Positions 56,401 to 64,000 of a DNA stretch of 64,000 bases are shown in pieces (the stretch's first letter is position 1; the number at the start of each line of letters is the position of its first letter). The DNA is taken from assembly GCF_000319575.2 (NCBI RefSeq), contig NC_021291.1, positions 1,116,001 through 1,180,000 on the forward strand, written 5' to 3'. Both the position numbers and the translations under genes were made by a program. The stretch is from Spiribacter salinus M19-40. Its GTDB lineage: Bacteria > Pseudomonadota > Gammaproteobacteria > Nitrococcales > Nitrococcaceae. The notes under the pieces were generated by a model. The model was not told where the DNA came from. It saw only the letters and a program-made list of their open reading frames with translations, and did no database searches.

Positions 56401-56585
56401 ATCTGCAGAAAACGCGAATCGACGCCCTCGCCGACTGGCTGACCGAGCATGATTACCTGGATGCCCGCGAGCCGGCCGACGCCATGACCCTGGCCGCCGA
56501 GCTGGCCGGTCAGTTCGGGCACCGCGACGGACCAACCGAGGCCCAGCAAGTAGCAGCCTGGCTTGCCAGCGGCGCAGGCCGCTAG
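53403..56585 (+). CDS. SbcC/YhaN-like SMC-type ATPase with membrane segments and C-terminal extension
   Basis: A 1060-residue partner of the nuclease. Walker A is GDNAIGKSS (residues 31-39); the ABC signature region is LDELSSGTRMQLLLAARVAW near 743; Walker B is LPLALDETLNASD near 773. Long coiled coils rich in Glu, Arg, Ala and Gln fill residues 160-360 and 420-690. A pair of membrane-like helices (residues 366-412, GVLPVIGGGVATLGGLI and IALIGGGLALLGGLLAM) sits where SbcC has its zinc hook, as in YhaN. About 200 residues after the ATPase (from about 855) form a separate helical domain that I do not recognise. Start and ATGA coupling are clear. Confidence 0.8.
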   Translation: MKLTRLEVHQLPGLPAVTVEDFRAGVNFIVGDNAIGKSSLIRALHSVLLPAGARQASAIAVAAEFDQGDDHWRADRAGTQVDWSLNGQTAEPPPLPAPEALHCYWLSAQSLLTPNEADQQELSRRLRQALAGGIDLGAVRETPGLRRVQFPQRLHGELDEARSARRAQESAYRQLEAERHRLPERRAALDQARAAGDRADRLEQALAVADLHQQRLEIDRQLEAFPTAILAMKGDELERADALSSAMAESEQTLAQAERTLGQTEQALQATGLPDQQPTRAQLESLRLALQHLRDREQAAERATLARQRAEAVADEAYAELGAHAPGDVRVTPGFIDTLEEAIREREIATQALAAHETRSNTPYAVKPWLQGVLPVIGGGVATLGGLIGPSPIALIGGGLALLGGLLAMMWTRWRSPAADNAGGAALKTAADQASERVKRLLIEQGIEPDALENSGIPRLLRIGQRLDQAKADQAGAQAEETQSREAAEQLREQFVGHLSAWVPVERDDLEALQATLEDLVNRSDEAATILRTRATETERASAVRETLEDQQTYQTKLYQALALNPGDRAGLEHKLAQHSEFQALKAQQAELEAREQERAQQLHAHPALLEQARAHETEVLASALAEARLEAERVEPLHAEIAQIEARLSQTGSDEALAEAITREQQLTETLADARQAHQYQCLGDWLLSDVETAYREQHEPALIEDARARFERFTRHEWSLSVNEAHELTARDLRSGALRPLDELSSGTRMQLLLAARVAWARDQERQTTPLPLALDETLNASDPARFRAAAESLAQLAAEEDRQILYLTARPEDPLLWESTTKTPVHTIDLQQHLQGKPFAAPSTPIPARPAIPEPGDEPPQAYAERLGVPAINPLQDAGEIHLFHLFQDHLDVLYDLLANWGIDRLGPAERWLQSPAAQHLREKATWPETLSARIRMARTWATLARQGLGRPVGPEAIVESKTQSVAMAERIARVAQTCEGQADQLIAKLRKGDVPNLQKTRIDALADWLTEHDYLDAREPADAMTLAAELAGQFGHRDGPTEAQQVAAWLASGAGR

Positions 56586-56603
56586 ACGCGTTCACCCCTG
56601 ACG

Positions 56604-56627
56604 TCGCACTGAGACTCACCGTATAGT
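56604..56627 (+). promoter_or_regulatory. Candidate promoter for mutS, implying a leaderless mRNA
   Basis: TATAGT lies at 56622-56627, just eight bases before the mutS ATG, with a TGAC-containing -35-like block about 17-18 bases upstream. Transcription would start at or next to the ATG. No Shine-Dalgarno sequence precedes the ATG. Confidence 0.45.
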
Positions 56628-56634
56628 AGCGCGC

Positions 56635-59217
56635 ATGGCCGAAGACGCTCCGCACACACCCATGATGCGTCAGTTCCTGCGCATTAAGGCAGAACACCCG
56701 GATGTTCTGCTTTTTTATCGCATGGGTGATTTCTATGAGCTTTTCTACGACGATGCCCGCCGGGCAGCCGGGCTTCTCGATATTACGCTGACCCAGCGCG
56801 GTGAATCGGCGGGCGCACCGATCCCTATGGCCGGCATTCCCGCGCATGCCTATGAGGGCTATCTCGCACGTCTCCTTGCCCGCGGCGAATCCGTCGCGAT
56901 TTGCGAGCAGGTCGGCGATCCCGCCAGCAGCAAAGGGCCGGTTGAGCGGCAAGTGGTGCGGATCGTCACGCCCGGCACGCTCACGGATGAGGCGCTGCTC
57001 GACGCGCGACGCAGCAATCTTCTGACAGCAGTCGCCGGCTCGGCAGCACAATGGGGACTGGCCACGCTGGAATTGGCGGCCGGGCGTTTCAGTGTGACTG
57101 AAGGCACGGGTGAAACCGCGCTGGCTGCCGAACTGGAGCGCCTGGCGCCCGCTGAACTGTTACTACCCGATGACCTACCGGATTCGGCTGCCTGGACGGC
57201 TCGGCGCGGCCTCACTCGCCGACCGCCCTGGCACTTCGTGCATGACGCCGCAACACGAACGCTGACCGAGCATTTCGGCACCCGTGACCTCAATGGATTT
57301 GGCGTCGCCGACATGCCCCGAGCCATCGCGGCAGCGGGCGGGCTATTGCAGTACGTCCGTGACACTCAGCGTGCCGCCCTACCGCATATCCGCCACCTGG
57401 GCGTGGAGAGCAGCGACGAGGCGATCATGATCGACGCCGCCAGTCGTCGAAACCTCGAACTGGAAAACAATCTGGCGGGTGGCCGCGAGCACACCCTCGC
57501 AGCCGTCCTCGACACCACGGTCACGGGGATGGGCAGCCGACTGCTCCGGCGCTGGATCAACCGGCCACTCCGCGATCACGGCGAGCTGCTTGCCCGACAG
57601 GCGGCGATTGGGGCGCTTCTGCCCGGCGGCCTTCACGCGCCCCGCGACCTCCTGCAGCGATGTGCCGACATCGAGCGTATTGCCGCCCGCATCGGCATGC
57701 GGACCGCCCGCCCCCGCGACCTGACCGGTCTGCGCGATACGCTGGCCTGCCTGCCCGACCTCCATGGCGCCCTCGCCGCGTTCACCGATCCCCGGCTGCA
57801 AACCCTGACGGCCGCCCTGACACCCCGGCCAGCCGTTGCCGCGCAGCTTCAACGCGCCATCGTCGAGCAGCCTCCAGTCATCCTGCGCGATGGCGGTGTG
57901 ATCGCGGAGGGCTACGATGCTGAACTCGATGAACTGCGGGGCCTCTCCCGTAACGCGGATGGCTTTTTGCGTGATCTTGAGCAACGTGAACGCGAATCAA
58001 CCGGCCTGTCCACGCTCAAGGTGAGCTACAACCGGGTCCATGGCTATTACATCGAAATTAGCCGTGGCCAAGCCGATCAGGCTCCAGAGCGCTATATCCG
58101 TCGCCAGACATTAAAGGGGGCCGAGCGTTACATCACGCCCGAGCTCAAGGAATTTGAAGACAAGGTGCTCTCTGCGAAAGAGCGCGCGCTGGCTCGGGAA
58201 AAGGCCCTGTACGAATCGCTGATCACCGCACTGGCCGAATCGCTCGAGGACTGGCTGGCCCTCGCCGAAGCGCTGGCGGAGCTCGACACCCTCACCACGC
58301 TTGCCGAGCGCTCCGCCACCCTGGGTTACCGCGCACCGGTTCTCGATAGCGAACCCGGCATCGAACTCACCGCCGCGCGCCACCCGGTCGTGGAGCAAAG
58401 CCTTGACGCCCCCTTCGTCCCCAATGACATTGCGCTCAATGAGCAACAGCGCATGCTGGTGATCACGGGCCCGAACATGGGGGGCAAGTCCACCTACATG
58501 CGCCAGATCGCGCTGCTGACCCTCATGGCCCATATCGGCAGCCATGTGCCAGCGGATGCGGCCCGGTTCGGGCCCATCGATCGTATCTTTACCCGCATTG
58601 GCGCCTCGGATGACCTCGCAGGCGGTCGATCCACGTTCATGGTCGAAATGACCGAGACGGCCAACATCCTCCACAACGCCACGCCTTCAAGCCTGGTTTT
58701 GCTCGATGAAATCGGCCGTGGCACCAGTACATTTGATGGCCTGGCACTGGCATGGGCAACGGCCGAGGCCCTGTGTGGCCAGATCGGTGCGTTCACGCTT
58801 TTTGCCACGCATTACTTCGAGATGACCGCCCTGCCGGCGCAGTACCCGAGCGCGGCCAATGTGCATCTGCAAGCCGTTGAACACGGCGAGCGAATCGTCT
58901 TTCTGCATCGCGTCCAGCCAGGAGCTGCCAATCAAAGCTATGGCTTGCAAGTGGCGGCACTCGCTGGCGTACCCGACGCGGTCCTCACGGCGGCGCGCCA
59001 GAAACTGACCGAGCTTGAACAGGGCGACGGCGGCCCGCCGCAGCTGCCGCTGTTCGCGGCCCCGCCGGCCGAGCCACCTCCCCAGCCAGCGATGGACGGC
59101 CCAGAGCGCGCGGTGCTTGAAGAGATTGAGGGCCTCGATCCAGATGCATTAACGCCCCGAGACGCGCACGCACTGCTCTATCGCCTACGAGCACTTGCGA
59201 AACCCCATGAGCGGTAG
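56635..59217 (+). CDS. mutS: DNA mismatch repair protein MutS
   Basis: Recognises mismatches and small loops and recruits MutL. The mismatch-binding F-x-E is in [12 protein letters not shown]; Walker A is [13 protein letters not shown] near residue 612 and Walker [13 protein letters not shown] near 691. The C-terminal tail has the short helix used for tetramer formation ([20 protein letters not shown]). The 860 residues fit. fdxA follows, the mutS-fdxA order seen in Pseudomonas. Confidence 0.97.
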   Translation: MAEDAPHTPMMRQFLRIKAEHPDVLLFYRMGDFYELFYDDARRAAGLLDITLTQRGESAGAPIPMAGIPAHAYEGYLARLLARGESVAICEQVGDPASSKGPVERQVVRIVTPGTLTDEALLDARRSNLLTAVAGSAAQWGLATLELAAGRFSVTEGTGETALAAELERLAPAELLLPDDLPDSAAWTARRGLTRRPPWHFVHDAATRTLTEHFGTRDLNGFGVADMPRAIAAAGGLLQYVRDTQRAALPHIRHLGVESSDEAIMIDAASRRNLELENNLAGGREHTLAAVLDTTVTGMGSRLLRRWINRPLRDHGELLARQAAIGALLPGGLHAPRDLLQRCADIERIAARIGMRTARPRDLTGLRDTLACLPDLHGALAAFTDPRLQTLTAALTPRPAVAAQLQRAIVEQPPVILRDGGVIAEGYDAELDELRGLSRNADGFLRDLEQRERESTGLSTLKVSYNRVHGYYIEISRGQADQAPERYIRRQTLKGAERYITPELKEFEDKVLSAKERALAREKALYESLITALAESLEDWLALAEALAELDTLTTLAERSATLGYRAPVLDSEPGIELTAARHPVVEQSLDAPFVPNDIALNEQQRMLVITGPNMGGKSTYMRQIALLTLMAHIGSHVPADAARFGPIDRIFTRIGASDDLAGGRSTFMVEMTETANILHNATPSSLVLLDEIGRGTSTFDGLALAWATAEALCGQIGAFTLFATHYFEMTALPAQYPSAANVHLQAVEHGERIVFLHRVQPGAANQSYGLQVAALAGVPDAVLTAARQKLTELEQGDGGPPQLPLFAAPPAEPPPQPAMDGPERAVLEEIEGLDPDALTPRDAHALLYRLRALAKPHER

Positions 59218-59282
59218 GTTGATGACGGGCCTCGTCACGCCTAATCTCACACTTCGATCTTCCACCGAATGCCGGAGACCCC

Positions 59283-59606
59283 ATGACCTACGTTGTCACC
59301 GAGAACTGCATCAAGTGCAAGTACACGGACTGCGTCGAGGTCTGCCCCGTGGACTGCTTCCACGAAGGCCCGAACTTCCTCGCCATCGACCCCGATGAGT
59401 GCATCGACTGCACCTTGTGTGAGCCAGAGTGCCCGGCGGAGGCCATTTACTCCGAGGACGACCTACCAAGCGAGATGGCGCACTTCCTTGAGCTCAACGC
59501 CGAGCTGGCCCAGAAATGGCCTGTCATCACCGAGATGAAAGACGCCCCGGCGGATGCCGAACAGTGGGATGGGGCACCCGGCAAGCTGGAATACCTTGAG
59601 CGCTAA
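59283..59606 (+). CDS. fdxA: Seven-iron ferredoxin, FdxA (Azotobacter FdI type)
   Basis: A 107-residue electron carrier with [3Fe-4S] and [4Fe-4S] clusters. Cysteines are in [18 protein letters not shown] and [12 protein letters not shown]. The long C-terminal tail ([19 protein letters not shown]) is characteristic of the FdI type. It follows mutS by 65 bases and converges on xerD with a 12-base gap. Confidence 0.95.
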   Translation: MTYVVTENCIKCKYTDCVEVCPVDCFHEGPNFLAIDPDECIDCTLCEPECPAEAIYSEDDLPSEMAHFLELNAELAQKWPVITEMKDAPADAEQWDGAPGKLEYLER

Positions 59607-59618
59607 CGCCGCTGTCGC

Positions 59619-60545
59619 CTATCCGCGCGGATGATGCTCGGCGTGAAGGGTTTGTAGCCGCGCCCGAGCGACGTGTGTGTAAATTTGCGTGGTCGACAGA
59701 TCACTGTGGCCAAGCAGCATCTGCACCACACGCAGATCCGCCCCATGGTTGAGCAAGTGCGTAGCGAACGAATGGCGAAGCGTGTGCGGTGACAGCGGCT
59801 GCTGGATGCCCGCAGACACCGCATGCCGCCGAATCAAATACCAGAAGGCCTGGCGTGTCATGCCCGTGCCACGCGCCGTAATAAACACCGCCCGCGTCTT
59901 CGGGCGCGCACTCAACGCACCGCGAAACTGCTCCAGATAATCAGCGAGCGCATCCTGCGCCTGCTCTCCCAGTGGCACCAGACGCTCTCGGCCTCCCTTG
60001 CCCGTTACCCGCACCACACCCTGGCGTAGATTGACCTCGTCGAGTTGCAGGTCCACAAGTTCTGAGACCCGCAGTCCGGTCGCATACAACACCTCGAGCA
60101 TACAGCGATCCCGACGGCCCATGGGGGTGTGCTCGTCCGGCGCAGCAAGCAGGCGGTCAATATCCGATTCGGTCAGGGCACCGGGCAGCGGCCGGTCCGG
60201 TTTCGGCGCATCAACCCGTGCGGTCGGATCCTCTGTCATGGCGCCCTGACGAATCTGATAGCGATAGAAACGCCTGAGGCTCGACAACAACCGGGCGCTG
60301 GTCCGACGGCTGGCACCACCTGCCACCCGTGCCGCCAGATACCCCATGACGTCCGCCCGGCCAGCCTCAAGCAGGTGGTGGCGACCGCGGCGTTTCAGCC
60401 AGGCATCAAAGCCCTGCAGGTCGCTGCGATACGCTGCGAGCGTATTCTCCGCCAGCCCTCGCTCCATCCAGAGCGCGTCCAGAAAACCCGCCACGACGGC
60501 GGGCAATTCTGCCACCTCAGTCGCCCTGGGCTCGTGAACCGGCAT
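59619..60545 (-). CDS. xerD: Tyrosine recombinase XerD
   Basis: Works with XerC at dif to resolve chromosome dimers. The N-terminal SAM-like DNA-binding domain (FLDALWMERGLAENTLAAYRSDLQGF) is followed by the catalytic set Arg159, Lys183, His254, Arg257, His280 and Tyr289 (GLRVSELV, HTLRHSFATHLLNHGADLRVVQMLLGHSDLSTTQIYTHV). The 308 residues and lack of any nearby att or phage genes argue for the housekeeping enzyme, not an island integrase. Confidence 0.94.
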   Translation of the reverse strand: MPVHEPRATEVAELPAVVAGFLDALWMERGLAENTLAAYRSDLQGFDAWLKRRGRHHLLEAGRADVMGYLAARVAGGASRRTSARLLSSLRRFYRYQIRQGAMTEDPTARVDAPKPDRPLPGALTESDIDRLLAAPDEHTPMGRRDRCMLEVLYATGLRVSELVDLQLDEVNLRQGVVRVTGKGGRERLVPLGEQAQDALADYLEQFRGALSARPKTRAVFITARGTGMTRQAFWYLIRRHAVSAGIQQPLSPHTLRHSFATHLLNHGADLRVVQMLLGHSDLSTTQIYTHVARARLQTLHAEHHPRG

Positions 60546-60550
60546 ACGGA

Positions 60551-61360
60551 TTACTCCTCGTCCCCATCCGTCGCCGGCGGCTGGGACTGGGGCTGGAAGG
60601 GTGCCCCACCGGTCTGAAGGGCCTGGGGACTAAGGTGCTTCAGAAGATCCATCGGCACCGGGAAGACGATGGTCGAGGCGTTGTCCACCGAAATATCACT
60701 CAGCGTTTGCAGATAACGCAGCTGGATCGCCTGGGGATTGCCCGAGAGCACGTTCGCTGCCTCATAGAGCTGCTGTGAGGCCTGGTATTCACCCTCGGCA
60801 TGAATCACCTTCGCGCGTCGATTACGCTCTGCCTCGGCCTGTCGCGCAATCGCCCGGATCATCGACTCATCCAGATCGACGTGCTTGATCTCAACATTGG
60901 CCACCTTGATACCCCAGGCATCGGTCTGGGTGTCGAGAATCTCCTGGATATCAGAGTTGAGCTTGTCCCGCTCGGAGAGCATCTCATCGAGATCGTGCTT
61001 GCCCAGCACCGAGCGCAGCGTCGTCTGTGCAAGCTGACTGGTCGCCGCGCTGAAGTCTTCGACATGAATAACGGCGCGCTCCGGGTCAACCACGCGGTAA
61101 TACAACACCGCATTGACCTTCACGGTAACGTTATCGCGGGAGATCACATCCTGCGAGGGGACATCGAGCGTCACCAGACGCAAGTCGACCTTAACGGCCT
61201 GCTGGATCAGCGGAATAATTAACCGGAGCCCAGGCCCTTTAACTTTCCAGAAACGCCCGAGCAAAAACACTACGGCTCGCTCATATTCCCGGAATACCCG
61301 GAATGCTGCGATGACAATGGCTGCCAGGGCAGCGACGACAATCAATACCGGTATGGTCAT
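60551..61360 (-). CDS. Slipin (SPFH/band-7 domain membrane protein)
   Basis: A 269-residue stomatin-like protein with one N-terminal membrane helix ([21 protein letters not shown]) and an SPFH domain ([51 protein letters not shown]). A coiled coil ([27 protein letters not shown]) follows. Such proteins form membrane microdomains, often with an NfeD protease; no nfeD is adjacent here. The ATG at 61360 has GGGAGG seven bases upstream; an extension to 61456 is unsupported. It lies just before xerD on the same strand. Confidence 0.9.
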   Translation of the reverse strand: MTIPVLIVVAALAAIVIAAFRVFREYERAVVFLLGRFWKVKGPGLRLIIPLIQQAVKVDLRLVTLDVPSQDVISRDNVTVKVNAVLYYRVVDPERAVIHVEDFSAATSQLAQTTLRSVLGKHDLDEMLSERDKLNSDIQEILDTQTDAWGIKVANVEIKHVDLDESMIRAIARQAEAERNRRAKVIHAEGEYQASQQLYEAANVLSGNPQAIQLRYLQTLSDISVDNASTIVFPVPMDLLKHLSPQALQTGGAPFQPQSQPPATDGDEE

Positions 61361-61468
61361 TCGATGGCCTCCCGACCACTGTGTACAAAGACGGCGTTGC
61401 CTTTGTGACAAGCAGGCCGCAGTGGGGTTCGACCCACTGCGGCCTGGCCGGGACAAAGAGCGGGCCGA

Positions 61469-62494
61469 CTAGCGCCAGCCTACCCGATCCATTAGGCGAA
61501 CCGCATCCGCATTATTCTCACCAAGCACCGCGACATTCAGGTCATCAAGATGCCTGTCAGCGTAGGGCTGGAGCGGCTCGATGGGCTCGACGCCCTGGAC
61601 TGCCGGAAATTCGTTATTGCCCGCAGAAAAGAGCGACTGCGCCTCATCGGACGCCAGGAACTCGAGGAATTGCCGCGCTGCCTCCGCGTTCGGTGCGCCC
61701 GAGACCATACCGGCACCGCCGATATTCCGATGGGTGCCCCGGCCATCCTGGTTCGGGAAGATCATCGCCGTGCGATCAGCGACTGCCTGATCGTCCGGAT
61801 CATCGGAGGTCGCCAGGCGGATCCAGTAGTAATGGTTGCCGACACCCAGACTGCATTCACCGGCGGCGACGGCCCGAATCTGGTCCGTGTCGCCGCCCTG
61901 CGGTGAGCGGGCCATGTTCTCGACCAAACCCTCGGCCCAGATCTCAGTAGCCTCCAGGCCATTGGCAGCAATCAAGGAGGCAACCAGCGACTGGTTGTAG
62001 TCATTACTCGAGGAGCGAATGCAGACCTCATTATCAAAACGCGCGGCTGACAGGTCTTCGTAACGCGACAGCGGTGGCTCGTCGTATACCTCGGTGTCGT
62101 AGTAGATCACGCGAACCCGCTCACTAAAGCCGAACCAGAGCTGTTCTGGATGGCGCAGTGCCTCGGGAATACGGTCTTCGAGGGTGCGCGAATCAACGGC
62201 GGTAAAGATGCCCGCTTCCTCTGCGCGCCGGAGTCGGGCGGCATCGACGGTCATGAAAACATCGGCGGGGCTGGCTTCACCCTCCCGGCTAATCCGTTCG
62301 ATCAACTGGTCTGAATCGCCCTGCAGGACATTCACCTCAATGCCCGTCTGCGCCTCGAATGCCTCGTAAAGGGCCTCGTCCGAGTCGTAGTGGCGTGCGG
62401 TGTAGAGATTCAACGCCTGAGCGCCGGCGACACTGGCGCCCGCCATGAGGCCCACGCCAAGCATTAGCGATGCGCCACGAGTCTTGCTGGACAT
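61469..62494 (-). CDS. fbpA: Iron(III) ABC transporter substrate-binding protein, FbpA-like
   Basis: Periplasmic ferric-iron-binding protein of 341 residues. The signal peptide is SLMLGVGLMAGASVAGA; the mature part begins QALNLYTARHYDSDEALYEAFEAQTG. The two adjacent tyrosines in GNHYYWIRL are the iron ligands in this family. AAGGAG precedes the ATG by six bases. The promoter and a palindrome lie upstream. The ATPase gene is divergent and the permease gene lies farther along on this strand. Confidence 0.9.
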   Translation of the reverse strand: MSSKTRGASLMLGVGLMAGASVAGAQALNLYTARHYDSDEALYEAFEAQTGIEVNVLQGDSDQLIERISREGEASPADVFMTVDAARLRRAEEAGIFTAVDSRTLEDRIPEALRHPEQLWFGFSERVRVIYYDTEVYDEPPLSRYEDLSAARFDNEVCIRSSSNDYNQSLVASLIAANGLEATEIWAEGLVENMARSPQGGDTDQIRAVAAGECSLGVGNHYYWIRLATSDDPDDQAVADRTAMIFPNQDGRGTHRNIGGAGMVSGAPNAEAARQFLEFLASDEAQSLFSAGNNEFPAVQGVEPIEPLQPYADRHLDDLNVAVLGENNADAVRLMDRVGWR

Positions 62495-62527
62495 GATTGT
62501 CTCCTTGCAATGGTTTTAGTTAATGCG

Positions 62528-62546
62528 GATGCGAACCATTCGCATC
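62528..62546. promoter_or_regulatory. Perfect palindrome, probable operator of the iron-transport genes
   Basis: GATGCGAACCATTCGCATC: two 8-base arms around a 3-base spacer. It is 19 bases long like a Fur box and its ends (GAT...ATC) agree with the Fur consensus, but the middle does not. It lies right at the predicted fbpA transcription start, where a bound repressor would block the polymerase. Confidence 0.6.
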
Positions 62547-62553
62547 TAGGAGC

Positions 62554-62582
62554 ATTTAACCTGACCTCCACTGACGGGTCAA
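62554..62582 (-). promoter_or_regulatory. Sigma-70 promoter for fbpA
   Basis: On the minus strand TTGACC (62577-62582), a 17-base spacer and TTAAAT (62554-62559). The start point falls near 62547, against the palindrome at 62528-62546. Confidence 0.6.
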
Positions 62583-62589
62583 CCGGCAA

Positions 62590-62604
62590 TGAGAATCGCT
62601 TGCA
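62590..62604. promoter_or_regulatory. Fur-box-like 7-1-7 site before the ABC ATPase gene
   Basis: TGAGAATCGCTTGCA: the left half equals the Fur half-site TGAGAAT, while the right half keeps only part of ATTCTCA. It lies 13 bases before the ATPase start codon, so binding would affect expression of that gene. Weak evidence alone. Confidence 0.35.
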
Positions 62605-62617
62605 ATAACGCCGGGCC

Positions 62618-63775
62618 ATGGCCGACACTCTGAGGATGAGCGCTCATCAGGACAGTCTCGTCTCCCGGTTTCCGGCAGGCGGCGTATCCGCCGTCCAGGC
62701 ACCGTGCCCCTCGCCCGCTGGCGAGGCGTTGCGCCTGGAAGACATTAGCCACGATTTCGAAACGGTCACGGCGGCGGAGGACATCAACCTCAGCGTCGAG
62801 CCCGAGGAACTGCTCTGCCTGCTTGGTCCATCGGGCTGCGGCAAAACCACCCTGCTGCGCTTCGCCGCCGGCCTTGAGCGCCCGCAAGCCGGGCGCGTGC
62901 GCATCGGCAATACGCTCATGTCCGATTCCGAGAGCAGCATCTGGACCCCGCCCGAGCAGCGACAGGTCGGCCTGGTCTTTCAGGATGCCGTGCTTTTCCC
63001 GCATCTGAGCGTGATGGATAACGTCGGGTTTGGCTTGCCGAAACTCTCGGCGAGGGAACGGGAGCAACGCGCTCGAGCACTGCTCGCCCAGCTTGGCCTG
63101 GCGCCGTTCGCTGAAAGCTTCCCGCATGTCCTCTCCGGGGGTCAGCAACAGCGCGTGGCCCTTGCCCGGGCACTGGCGCCATCACCCCGCATCATGCTGC
63201 TCGATGAACCGTTCTCAGGCCTTGATGCGCGGCTTCGTGACCGCATTCGAGATGACACGCTCCATCTGCTCAAGCGCAACGGGACCGCCACCCTGCTGGT
63301 AACCCATGACCCGGAAGAGGCGCTTTTCATGGCCGATCGTATCGCCGTCATGCGCGATGGACGCATCGTCCAGCAGGGCAACCCCACCGATATTTACTGC
63401 CGCCCGACAGATCCCTTCGTGGTGCGCTTTTTCGGCGACGTCAATGAAGTGCTCGGCGTGGTGGCGGATGGCCGGGTGGAGACCCCGGTCGGCCCAGTCG
63501 ACGCAAGCCACCTGGCGGACGGCACGCCCGCCCAGGTGCTGATCCGCCCAGAGGCATTGCGGGTCGAAAAGCGCTCAGGCGCGCGTGACCACAGCACCAG
63601 CCATGTCCTGATGTCGCGGCTGCTCGGAGGCGCCAGCTTCATCCACCTGTGCGTCCATCAGGGCAATGACGAATTCCACATGCATGCCCACATGCCCGGG
63701 GTTTTTCTGCCCGAGCGGCTCGAACCCATCAATATCCACCTCGACCCGACCCAGGCCTTCGTCTTCCCCGCTTGA
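62618..63775 (+). CDS. fbpC: Iron(III) ABC transporter ATP-binding protein, FbpC-like
   Basis: Energises ferric-iron import. Walker A is GPSGCGKTT, Q-loop VGLVFQDAVLFP, signature LSGGQQQRVALARAL, Walker B IMLLDEPFSGLD and the H-loop His in VTHDPEEAL. A C-terminal TOBE domain starts near residue 290 (GRVETPVGPVD). The 385 residues include a 40-residue N-terminal lead. No clear Shine-Dalgarno is seen, and ATG at 62636 is a possible start. It is divergent from fbpA and converges on the permease gene. Confidence 0.9.
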   Translation: MADTLRMSAHQDSLVSRFPAGGVSAVQAPCPSPAGEALRLEDISHDFETVTAAEDINLSVEPEELLCLLGPSGCGKTTLLRFAAGLERPQAGRVRIGNTLMSDSESSIWTPPEQRQVGLVFQDAVLFPHLSVMDNVGFGLPKLSAREREQRARALLAQLGLAPFAESFPHVLSGGQQQRVALARALAPSPRIMLLDEPFSGLDARLRDRIRDDTLHLLKRNGTATLLVTHDPEEALFMADRIAVMRDGRIVQQGNPTDIYCRPTDPFVVRFFGDVNEVLGVVADGRVETPVGPVDASHLADGTPAQVLIRPEALRVEKRSGARDHSTSHVLMSRLLGGASFIHLCVHQGNDEFHMHAHMPGVFLPERLEPINIHLDPTQAFVFPA

Positions 63776-63776
63776 T

Positions 63777-64000
63777 TCAGCTGGCTTGCGACCCCGGCCG
63801 CGAGCGCCGCATGGCCCGACTCAGCAAAATCACAGGAAGGATACCCACCAGCACAATCGCCAGCGAAGCGGTTGCGGACTGACTCAGCCGCTCGTCCGAG
63901 GCGAGCTCGTAGGAGCGCACCGCAAGCGTTGTAAAGTCGAATGGTCGCAAGATGATGGTCGCGGGTAGTTCCTTCATGACATCCACGAACACCAGAATGC
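63777..64000 (-). CDS. fbpB: Iron(III) ABC transporter permease, FbpB-like, C-terminal part (5' end outside window)
   Basis: Only the last 74 codons lie in the window; the frame stays open to the right edge. The sequence VFVDVMKELPATIILRPFDFTTLAVRSYELASDERL is the conserved end of FbpB-type permeases, followed by the last membrane helix TASLAIVLVGILPVILL. The stop lies one base beyond the fbpC stop in convergent orientation, which puts all three iron-transport genes together. Confidence 0.88.
   Translation of the reverse strand, partial: ILVFVDVMKELPATIILRPFDFTTLAVRSYELASDERLSQSATASLAIVLVGILPVILLSRAMRRSRPGSQAS

Noticed and set aside
59619-60545. Integrase of a genomic island
   Set aside because: The sequence is XerD with normal housekeeping neighbours; no att repeats, tRNA or phage genes are adjacent.

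Overview
The window looks like ordinary chromosome from a GC-rich, probably moderately halophilic gammaproteobacterium, most like the Ectothiorhodospiraceae (Spiribacter or a relative). That placement is an inference. It rests on gammaproteobacterial gene order (rpoE-mucA-mucB-degP-lepA-lepB-rnc-era-recO-pdxJ-acpS, ffs-dnaX-ybaB-recR, prfB-lysS, mutS-fdxA), a betaine-type BCCT transporter next to a universal stress protein, and tight packing with many 1-4 base overlaps. No insertion sequence, prophage, CRISPR array or integrase other than XerD is visible. No stretch longer than about 210 bases lacks a gene or RNA.

Layout. 1-14530: a partial oxidoreductase, then a long minus-strand block that reads, in transcription order, sdhAF4, sdhCDAB, sdhE and ygfX; then rpoE with its anti-sigma pair and DegP protease; then lepA, lepB, rnc, era, recO, pdxJ and acpS. 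14616-29881: ygfZ; the minus-strand group thrH-phosphodiesterase-hrpA-prfB-lysS; the Bax-inhibitor-like yccA; an exbB-exbD-exbD-tonB operon; cysB; and a cNMP/CBS/nucleotidyltransferase protein paired with a DEDD exonuclease. 29886-43317: BCCT transporter and stress protein, recR-ybaB-dnaX with the 4.5S RNA, chromate transporter, Ubi-type monooxygenase, a sulfatase-fold membrane protein divergent from opgH, and lon. 43454-51521: 8-oxoguanine-deaminase-like amidohydrolase, TrpB2, a small ArsR-like regulator, gltX with tRNA-Ala and tRNA-Glu, tRNA-Val, tas, an outer-membrane barrel protein and a LysR regulator. 51676-64000: a DUF1127 protein, an SbcD/SbcC-like (YhaO/YhaN-like) nuclease-ATPase pair, mutS, fdxA, xerD, a slipin, and an iron(III) ABC transporter whose permease runs off the window.

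How the genes work together. The sdh block carries complex II together with two assembly factors: SdhAF4 at its front, encoded by a 57-codon gene, and SdhE at its back. The rpoE block has its own sigma-E-like promoter and so should sense envelope damage and raise DegP. yccA and lon each have a good heat-shock (sigma-32-like) promoter, which links two protease-control genes. The iron transporter has a promoter overlapped by a perfect 19-base palindrome, as expected for a repressor site.

The least described element is the two-gene nuclease/SMC-like ATPase pair at 52126-56585. Its ATPase has membrane segments inside the coiled coil and about 200 extra C-terminal residues of unknown type. No defence island or other plainly new system is evident.
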